Shown: positions 1 to 4,945 of the stretch, in pieces
Layout: each line of letters starts with the position of its first letter
Position numbering within the stretch: the first letter of the stretch is position 1
Origin: a bacterium
Lineage (GTDB): Bacteria > Patescibacteriota > Minisyncoccia > UBA6257
Reading direction: 5' to 3'
Assembly (NCBI GenBank): GCA_030673525.1
Contig: DAOVIY010000036.1
Coordinates: forward strand, 1-5,932
DNA: 5,932 bases
Notes under the pieces: model-generated
Told to the model about the DNA's origin: nothing
Database searches by the model: none
What the model saw: only the letters and a program-made list of their open reading frames with translations
Position numbers and translations under genes: made by a program

Positions 1-766
1 AGAAATTGCTTTAGTTAGTTTTGTTTTTGATAAATTGAGTAAAAAAGGATTTATTCCAATAATTCCTCCTGTTTTAATAAAGCCGCGTCCTTTTTGGGGA
101 ATGGGTTATTTGGATAGAGGAGCAGAAGAAGTTTATTATTTACCAAAAGATGAGCTTTATTTGGTTGGGACAGCAGAACAAATGATTGGACCAATGCACA
201 TGGACGAAGTTTTTAAAGAAGAAGATTTGCCTTGCAGATACGCAGCTTTTTCTTCTTGTTTTAGAAGAGAGGCTGGTTCTTATGGTAAAGATACAAAAGG
301 TATTTTACGGGTTCATCAGTTTGATAAAATTGAAATGTTTATCTTTTCCAAACCTGAGGATTCAGCAAAAGAGCACGATTTTCTTCTTTCTATTGAAGAG
401 GAAATAATGAAGGATTTGAAGATTCCTTATCAAGTATTACAAATTTGTTCAGGCGACTTGGGAGATCCTGCCGTTGCTAAATACGATATAGAAGCATGGC
501 TTCCAGGGCAGAATAATGGCGATGGTCAATATCGTGAAACGCATTCTACTTCAAATTGCACTGATTTTCAGGCTAGACGGTTGAATATTAAGTTTAAAAA
601 TAATACAACAGATAAAAACGAATTAGTTCATACTTTAAATGGTACTGCTTCGGCTATGGGAAGAATGATTATAGCAATTATTGAGAATTATCAAACAAAA
701 GATGGAAAGATAAAAGTTCCTAAAGTTCTTTGGCGCCACACAAATGGAATAAAAGTTATTTCTTAA
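1..766 (+). CDS. serS: Seryl-tRNA synthetase, C-terminal catalytic part (5' end outside window)
   Basis: This class II aminoacyl-tRNA synthetase activates serine with ATP and loads it onto tRNA-Ser in the cytoplasm. The frame is open from base 2 with no start of its own. The TTG at 35 lies inside a conserved stretch (residues just before it read EIALVSFVFDK), so the gene continues upstream; the missing part would be the tRNA-binding coiled-coil arm and motif 1. Counting from the first complete codon, I see the serine-binding TAE at about 57-59, motif 2 (FRREAG) at about 87-92 followed by the QFDK segment, the DFQARRLNIK strand, and motif 3 (NGTASAMGR) ending in IIENYQ near residue 231. About 254 codons are visible, fitting the catalytic domain of a roughly 420-residue enzyme. 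Motif 3 reads NGTASAMGR where many bacteria have NGSGLAVGR, but its arginine is kept. The gene ends in three consecutive TAA codons (764-772). The family call is very secure. Confidence 0.97.
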   Translation, partial: EIALVSFVFDKLSKKGFIPIIPPVLIKPRPFWGMGYLDRGAEEVYYLPKDELYLVGTAEQMIGPMHMDEVFKEEDLPCRYAAFSSCFRREAGSYGKDTKGILRVHQFDKIEMFIFSKPEDSAKEHDFLLSIEEEIMKDLKIPYQVLQICSGDLGDPAVAKYDIEAWLPGQNNGDGQYRETHSTSNCTDFQARRLNIKFKNNTTDKNELVHTLNGTASAMGRMIIAIIENYQTKDGKIKVPKVLWRHTNGIKVIS

Positions 767-776
767 TAATAAATTT

Positions 777-1601
777 ATGAGAAGAAATCACCGCGTTTCA
801 AGAATCTACTGGTTAAGAATTAAGATATTTTTTATTATTCTTTTTACCATTTCCTTTTTTAGCCTTGTTTATTGGTTTATTTTTCTTTCTCCATACTTTC
901 AAATTAGGGAGATAATCATTAAGGGATTTAATCAGTCATTTTCCAAAAGAATCGAATTAATTTTAAAACAAAACAATCAACATTTTACGCCTTTTTTGAT
1001 TTATGAGATTTTTCCGCAATATCTTGAAAATAACAAAAGCTACGCGACCTTTTTTTCCTCTGATTTAGAAAGTTTTCTTTTAAAGCAATATCCAAAAATA
1101 GAAAAAATAGATATAAGACCGGATATTAGAAAAGCGACTTTGGCTGTTAATATTCAACAAAGAACAATCGATTTTTTGTGGTGTATTAAGGATGATGGTT
1201 GTTACTATATGGATAAAAATGGAGTAATTTTTGAAAAAGCTTTGGAAACACAAGGATCGTTTATTAAGCAAATAGTATTTGTTAAAGATGAGGAGAAGTT
1301 ATTGGGTGATAATGTTATTTCTCAAAATAAATTAGAAAAGATTGATAAAATATTTATTCTTACCGAGGATAAAGAAAGTCCAATCTCAATTGATTTTTTG
1401 GAAATCAAAGAAGAAAATTTTTCAAGCATAAAGATAGTTGTTAATGAGGGTTTTTATATTCTTTATAGATTAACCGATGATTTTTCAGAAGTGCTTAAGA
1501 TAGTAACAGAAATAAAAAAGCAAAAGCTGCAGGATGATTTTAGTAATTTAGAATACATAGATTGTCGATACCTTCCAAAAGTTTATCTTCAAACGCAGTG
1601 A
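777..1601 (+). CDS. ftsQ: FtsQ/DivIB-like cell division protein
   Basis: A 274-residue single-pass membrane protein resembling FtsQ/DivIB, the divisome scaffold that links early division proteins with the septal peptidoglycan machinery. It has a basic cytoplasmic tail (1-16), one hydrophobic helix at about 15-37, and a POTRA-like region opening with SPYFQIREIIIKG and continuing to KQYPKIEKIDIRP and VNIQQRTIDFLW at about 127-135. A beta domain follows, with YYMDKNGVIFEKA near 143-155 and a C-terminal LEYIDCRYLPKVYLQ end, the usual FtsQ finish. Length is normal for the family. C136 and C142 flank a short loop and would lie outside the membrane. The ATG at 777 is chosen because it gives the expected short basic tail; it lies 10 bases after the serS stop and has no Shine-Dalgarno sequence. 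It stops on TGA, while the other complete genes here use TAA. No other division or wall genes adjoin it. Sequence divergence is high, so the call rests on domain order and short motifs. Confidence 0.78.
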   Translation: MRRNHRVSRIYWLRIKIFFIILFTISFFSLVYWFIFLSPYFQIREIIIKGFNQSFSKRIELILKQNNQHFTPFLIYEIFPQYLENNKSYATFFSSDLESFLLKQYPKIEKIDIRPDIRKATLAVNIQQRTIDFLWCIKDDGCYYMDKNGVIFEKALETQGSFIKQIVFVKDEEKLLGDNVISQNKLEKIDKIFILTEDKESPISIDFLEIKEENFSSIKIVVNEGFYILYRLTDDFSEVLKIVTEIKKQKLQDDFSNLEYIDCRYLPKVYLQTQ

Positions 1602-1614
1602 GAAAACGCAGTGA
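1591..1614 (+). repeat. Two perfect 11-bp direct repeats across the ftsQ stop codon
   Basis: AAACGCAGTGA occurs at 1591-1601 and again at 1604-1614, separated by two bases (period 13). The first copy encodes the last ftsQ residues and its TGA stop. The second lies in the gap and supplies the weak -35 sequence of the next promoter. Removing one 13-bp unit would leave the same protein end, so the duplication is neutral for ftsQ. It looks like a slipped-strand duplication; a binding-site role is possible but unsupported. Confidence 0.8.
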
Positions 1615-1639
1615 AATTATCCAGTTATTTTGTTATAAT
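1611..1639 (+). promoter_or_regulatory. Extended -10 promoter for the small gene and ATPase pair
   Basis: A perfect sigma70-type -10 hexamer TATAAT at 1634-1639 is preceded by TG with one base between (1631-1632), which is the extended -10 form. A weak -35 match GTGAAA (4 of 6) lies at 1611-1616 with a 17-base spacer. Only seven bases separate the -10 box from the ATG at 1647, so a normal start point would fall at or next to the A of that ATG and give a leaderless message. The element also argues against the in-frame GTG at 1611 as the gene start, because that reading frame would run through the promoter. It is read from consensus only. Confidence 0.7.
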
Positions 1640-1646
1640 ATATTCA

Positions 1647-2063
1647 ATGGAAAAAACAGAAATAGATTTAATTAAGGAGCGAATACGGGTTAAAAAAGAG
1701 CAATTAACTCGACAAGAGTTATCTATTCCCGAGGAAAAAGAATTAGTTGCTGAAACTATTGAAGAAAGAATAGAAGATTCTTTAAAAGAAATGCCTCCTG
1801 GTATGGATGTTGTAAAGCCTGATACAGGAATGAAGGTGCCTTTTCCTTCTCAAATTGTTTCTCAGACTGATGAATCTTCTGATTCGATTATAGAAGAGGC
1901 CAATATTAAGCTTTCTGAGCTTATAGATATAGCAGTAGAAGAAAGTATTCCGAAAGCTGTTAGCACTGCCTTAAAAAGCGGTAATGCTTTTTTAATTGAT
2001 AAATTACGTGATTCTTTGGTAGATAAATATTATCAAGTATTAAAAGATAAAAAATTAATTTAA
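1647..2063 (+). CDS. Small acidic helical protein, gene directly before the ATPase; function unknown
   Basis: A 138-residue protein of no function I can name. It has no signal peptide or membrane helix, so it should be cytoplasmic. Residues 1-48 are charged and probably helical (KERIRVKKEQLTRQE, then EETIEERIEDSLKE-like acidic stretches). Residues 49-80 are rich in Pro, Gly and Ser and look like a linker (MPPGMDVVKP, then QTDESSDS). Residues 81-138 form a second predicted helical block containing LSELIDIAVEESIPKAV and LIDKLRDSLVDKYYQVL. From memory, similar short proteins ending in a D-x-L-V-D-x-x-Y-x-x-L pattern sit beside this ATPase in Patescibacteria genomes; this needs a search. The ATG at 1647 is preferred over an in-frame GTG at 1611 because the extra 12 residues would be read through the promoter. 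Its stop lies 2 bases before the ATPase start, so the two are probably cotranscribed. An adaptor or regulator of the ATPase is an inference from position. Confidence 0.85.
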   Translation: MEKTEIDLIKERIRVKKEQLTRQELSIPEEKELVAETIEERIEDSLKEMPPGMDVVKPDTGMKVPFPSQIVSQTDESSDSIIEEANIKLSELIDIAVEESIPKAVSTALKSGNAFLIDKLRDSLVDKYYQVLKDKKLI

Positions 2064-2065
2064 AA

Positions 2066-4429
2066 ATGTTTTTGTTGTGGATATTATTTGTTTTAGTTTT
2101 ATCAATTTTCTTGTTCTTCTTTATTAGAAAAAGATTTTTTCATTTGGAGATTAAAAAAAGTTTAAATTATCAATTATTTTTAATAACGATTCCACGAGAT
2201 TTTCCTCTTCCAGCTGCTGGTGCAGAACAGAAAGAACAAAAGACTTTTGTTGATTTTGTTTCTGTTTTTGAACAAGCGTTAGAAAGCTTAAGTAAATATA
2301 AAAAAGAATTTATTTTTGAAATTGCAGTTCATAATAGTTCCCAAGAAATTTGTTTTTACGTGGCTTGTTTGAAAAAAGACATGCAATTTTTTGAAAAAAC
2401 TCTTTCGTCTTTATTTCCTTACGCAAAAATTGAACCAGTAGATGACTATACAATCTTTTCTCCTGAGGGGAAGGTTGTTGGATCAGATTTTGTTTTGAAA
2501 GAACCATTTGTTTTACCCATTAAAACTTTTAAGTTTTTTGATCAGGATCCATTATCAACTGTTGTTAATGCCTTTACTAAAATAATTCCACAGGGCGAAG
2601 GAGCGGCTTTTCAGATAGCAATAAAACCAGATACTATTGGAATGAAAAAGAAATTTACTGGCATCAAAAAGGCTCTTTTAGAGGGTAAAAGTTTGAATCA
2701 GGCAATATTAAAAACTTCTTCATTAATAAAAGAGTCATTAAAAAAGGAATCATCCGAAGAACAAAAACCCAAATCCGTTGATGAAAATCTCATTAAATTA
2801 GTTGATGAAAAATCACAATATCCACTTTTCTTTCTTAATGCTCGTTTGTTGGCGTCAGCACCTACTAAAGAACGCGCTGAAGAACTATTATCCCATTTAG
2901 AGGCTTCGTTTAGTTCTCTTTCTAATCCTACTGGTAATAGTTTGGCATTTAGAAAAATGAAGACGAAACGAGGATTAAAGCAATTAGTTTATGATTTTTC
3001 TTTCCGGTTTTTTAGGAGAAAAAAAGCGGTTTTGTTGAATTCTTTAGAAATTGCTACTTTATTTCATTTTCCGCATCCTTTTTTGGAAAATTCCCGTTTA
3101 AAATGGTTAAGTGCCCGCAGTGCCCCAGTACCTTTGAATTTATCAAAAGAGGGGACAGTTTTAGGAAAAAATATTTTTCAGAGAGAAGAAAAAGAAGTTA
3201 AGATTTTAGATGAAGACAGACAACGTCATATTTACATAATAGGTCAAACAGGAACAGGTAAAACTTCTTTAATGAGTAATATGTTTATTCAGGATATTGC
3301 TGCTGGAAAGGGTGTTTGTTTTATTGATCCCCACGGTGATACTGCTGAGTATTTAATGGGGTTGATACCAGAATCCAGGCATGAAGATGTTATATATTTT
3401 AATCCCGGGGATTTTGAAAGATCATTTGGTTTGAATATGCTTGAATGGGACAAGCAATATCCTTTTCAAAAATCTTTTGTGACCAATGAACTTCTTGAGA
3501 TTTTAGATAAACTCTATGATTTGAAAACAGTAGGGGGTCCTGTTTTTGAACAGTATTTTCGTAATGCATTGCTTCTTTTACTTGATGATACTGAACAAAT
3601 TCATACTTTGAATGATGTTCCGCGTATTCTAATAAATCCTGATTTCCGTAAATCATTATTAGAAAAAACATCAAATCCAATGGTAAAGGAATTCTGGGAA
3701 AAAGAAGCAGAAAAAGCTGGCGGTGAATTGGCTTTGGCTAATGTTGCACCTTATATCAATTCCAAACTTAATCCTTTTTTGGCTAATGATTTAGTCAGGC
3801 CTATTATTAGCCAGAAGAAATCATCCATTGATTTCCGAAAAGTTATGGATGAACAAAAGATTTTAATTATTAATCTTTCCAAAGGATTATTAGGTGATAT
3901 AAACAGTTATCTTTTAGGAATGATAATTGTAGGAAAATTAATGATGGCATCATTTTCCCGTGTTGATATTCCAGAGGAACAGAGGAAAGATTTTTATCTT
4001 TATATTGATGAGTTTCAGAATATTACTACTGATTCTATTTCCACTATTTTTTCAGAAGCTAGAAAATATCGCCTTAACCTAACGGTTGCTAATCAGTTTC
4101 TATCCCAATTAAAAGAACCGATTCTTAAATCTGTTTTTGGTAATGTGGGTACGATTATTTCTTTTCGGATAGGAAATGAAGATTCTGAATTTTTGGCTAA
4201 ATATTTTGCTCCAGTTTTCAGCGCTTATGATTTGATTAATCTTGATAATTTCAATGCTTATATCAAATTAACGATTCAAGGTCAGGTTTCGCGGGCATTT
4301 AATATAGAAATAAATAAGCCCATAGATTCTGATACAAAGACATTAGAATCCTTAAAAGAACTTTCTTCTTTCAAATATGCTCGTCCTCGCAATGAAATAG
4401 AAGAAGAAATTCGCAAAGGATACCAGTAA
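2066..4429 (+). CDS. Membrane-anchored VirD4/TraG/HerA-type DNA-translocating ATPase
   Basis: A 787-residue ATPase of the type IV secretion coupling-protein and HerA/FtsK class, whose members form ring-shaped motors that move DNA or protein through a membrane. Residues 2-20 are one strongly hydrophobic helix followed by RKR, so the bulk should be cytoplasmic. An N-terminal domain follows, with EFIFEIAVHNSSQEICFYVA at 81-100 and LFPYAKIEPVDDYTIF at 116-131. A charged, poorly conserved linker lies around 190-250, then EIATLFHFPHPF at 328-339. The motor has Walker A GQTGTGKT at 393-400, FIDPHGD at 419-425, Walker B YLYIDE at 644-649 within an IDEFQN motif, and a Gln-bearing sensor segment ANQFLSQL at 675-682. 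All key ATPase residues are intact. The ATG at 2066 puts the helix at the extreme N-terminus; there is no Shine-Dalgarno sequence. No relaxase, pilin or VirB-type genes lie nearby, so conjugation is not supported here; DNA uptake, export or chromosome handling are all possible. The class is secure, the substrate unknown. Confidence 0.9.
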   Translation: MFLLWILFVLVLSIFLFFFIRKRFFHLEIKKSLNYQLFLITIPRDFPLPAAGAEQKEQKTFVDFVSVFEQALESLSKYKKEFIFEIAVHNSSQEICFYVACLKKDMQFFEKTLSSLFPYAKIEPVDDYTIFSPEGKVVGSDFVLKEPFVLPIKTFKFFDQDPLSTVVNAFTKIIPQGEGAAFQIAIKPDTIGMKKKFTGIKKALLEGKSLNQAILKTSSLIKESLKKESSEEQKPKSVDENLIKLVDEKSQYPLFFLNARLLASAPTKERAEELLSHLEASFSSLSNPTGNSLAFRKMKTKRGLKQLVYDFSFRFFRRKKAVLLNSLEIATLFHFPHPFLENSRLKWLSARSAPVPLNLSKEGTVLGKNIFQREEKEVKILDEDRQRHIYIIGQTGTGKTSLMSNMFIQDIAAGKGVCFIDPHGDTAEYLMGLIPESRHEDVIYFNPGDFERSFGLNMLEWDKQYPFQKSFVTNELLEILDKLYDLKTVGGPVFEQYFRNALLLLLDDTEQIHTLNDVPRILINPDFRKSLLEKTSNPMVKEFWEKEAEKAGGELALANVAPYINSKLNPFLANDLVRPIISQKKSSIDFRKVMDEQKILIINLSKGLLGDINSYLLGMIIVGKLMMASFSRVDIPEEQRKDFYLYIDEFQNITTDSISTIFSEARKYRLNLTVANQFLSQLKEPILKSVFGNVGTIISFRIGNEDSEFLAKYFAPVFSAYDLINLDNFNAYIKLTIQGQVSRAFNIEINKPIDSDTKTLESLKELSSFKYARPRNEIEEEIRKGYQ

Positions 4430-4458
4430 TTAACGAATGTCATTTAAACTTTTATTTT
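4430..4458 (+). promoter_or_regulatory. Weak possible promoter before the GtrA gene
   Basis: TTAACG at 4430-4435 (4 of 6 to a -35 box) lies 17 bases before TATTTT at 4453-4458 (4 of 6 to a -10 box), with the GTG start five bases further on. The geometry copies the leaderless arrangement seen before 1647, but both hexamers are poor and such matches are common in DNA this AT-rich. The GtrA gene may simply be read through from the ATPase gene, since I see no terminator in the 34-base gap. Confidence 0.25.
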
Positions 4459-4463
4459 AATCT

Positions 4464-4889
4464 GTGTTTTCTATTCAATTTATAAGATTTATTTTAGTTG
4501 GACTATCTAATTTTGTTATTGCCTTTGGTATTCTAAATTTATTAATGTTTTCAACAGGCATTACCTCTGGTTTTTATTATTCAATATTTATAGCAATTTC
4601 CTTTACTTGTGCCGTTATAAATAGTTATATCTGGAATAAAAGATGGACTTTTAAGAAAGGAAACAAACTTGAAAAAAAAGAATTTTCCAAGTTTCTTACA
4701 ATTACTTTAATCACCTTTGGTCTTAATATAGTCTTGGCTTCTGTATTGGTAAATATTGTAGGACCAATTGGCGGGATTTCTCCTTATGTTTGGGCTAATA
4801 TCAGTGCATTAGCTGCTGCTGGCTTTACTACTTTAATTAATTTTTTCGGCTATAAATACTTGGTTTTTTCTAGTCATCCTGAGTATTAA
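4464..4889 (+). CDS. GtrA-family four-helix membrane protein
   Basis: A 141-residue integral membrane protein of the GtrA family, small proteins linked to moving polyprenyl-phosphate sugars across the membrane for cell-surface polysaccharide or teichoic acid glycosylation. Four hydrophobic segments lie near residues 6-28, 36-58, 76-98 and 107-128. Family motifs are FIRFILVGLSNF at 6-17, NSYIWNKRWTF at 53-63 and NFFGYKYLVF at 126-135. The length is typical. The start is GTG at 4464: an in-frame TAA lies six bases upstream, the next in-frame ATG would remove the first helix, and the family normally begins only a few residues before the FxRFxxVG motif. No Shine-Dalgarno sequence is visible. No glycosyltransferase gene adjoins it, so its sugar partner is unknown. 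A run of eight A residues (4672-4679) falls in the loop between helices 2 and 3. The family call is secure; the exact substrate is not. Confidence 0.92.
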   Translation: MFSIQFIRFILVGLSNFVIAFGILNLLMFSTGITSGFYYSIFIAISFTCAVINSYIWNKRWTFKKGNKLEKKEFSKFLTITLITFGLNIVLASVLVNIVGPIGGISPYVWANISALAAAGFTTLINFFGYKYLVFSSHPEY

Positions 4890-4907
4890 CGAAGGATCTC
4901 ACACACT

Positions 4908-4935
4908 TTTAAACTACGTTATTTTCTGCTACAAT
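4908..4935 (+). promoter_or_regulatory. Extended -10 promoter for dnaX
   Basis: TACAAT at 4930-4935 matches 5 of 6 positions of the -10 consensus and is preceded by TG with one base between (4927-4928). A weak -35 candidate TTTAAA (4 of 6) lies at 4908-4913 with a 16-base spacer. Ten bases separate the -10 box from the dnaX ATG, so the predicted message has at most a few leader bases and no room for a ribosome-binding site. The same design as the promoter before 1647 raises confidence in both. Confidence 0.6.
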
Positions 4936-4945
4936 ATACAAAATT

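Noticed and set aside
35..37. TTG at 35 as a start codon for the first gene
   Set aside because: The upstream codons continue a recognisable SerRS segment, so the gene is cut by the window edge rather than starting here.
765..770. AATAAT six bases before the ftsQ ATG as a -10 box
   Set aside because: It is part of the tandem TAA stops, has no TG extension and no -35 match 16-18 bases upstream; chance is enough to explain it.
1611..1646. In-frame GTG at 1611 as the start of the small gene, adding 12 residues
   Set aside because: The added stretch overlaps the repeat and a perfect extended -10 promoter, and the ATG at 1647 is ideally placed for it.
3399..3680. 93-codon open frame on the minus strand
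   Set aside because: It is antisense to the conserved motor domain of the ATPase and shows no start signal or family features.
4430..4893. TTAACGAA just after both the ATPase gene (4430-4437) and the GtrA gene (4886-4893) as a shared element
   Set aside because: It is an 8-base match that includes stop-codon bases in one copy; likely chance in AT-rich DNA.
4887..4921. TAACG and CGTTA inverted repeat after the GtrA gene as a terminator
   Set aside because: The stem is only 5 bp with a 25-base loop and is not followed by a clean T run.
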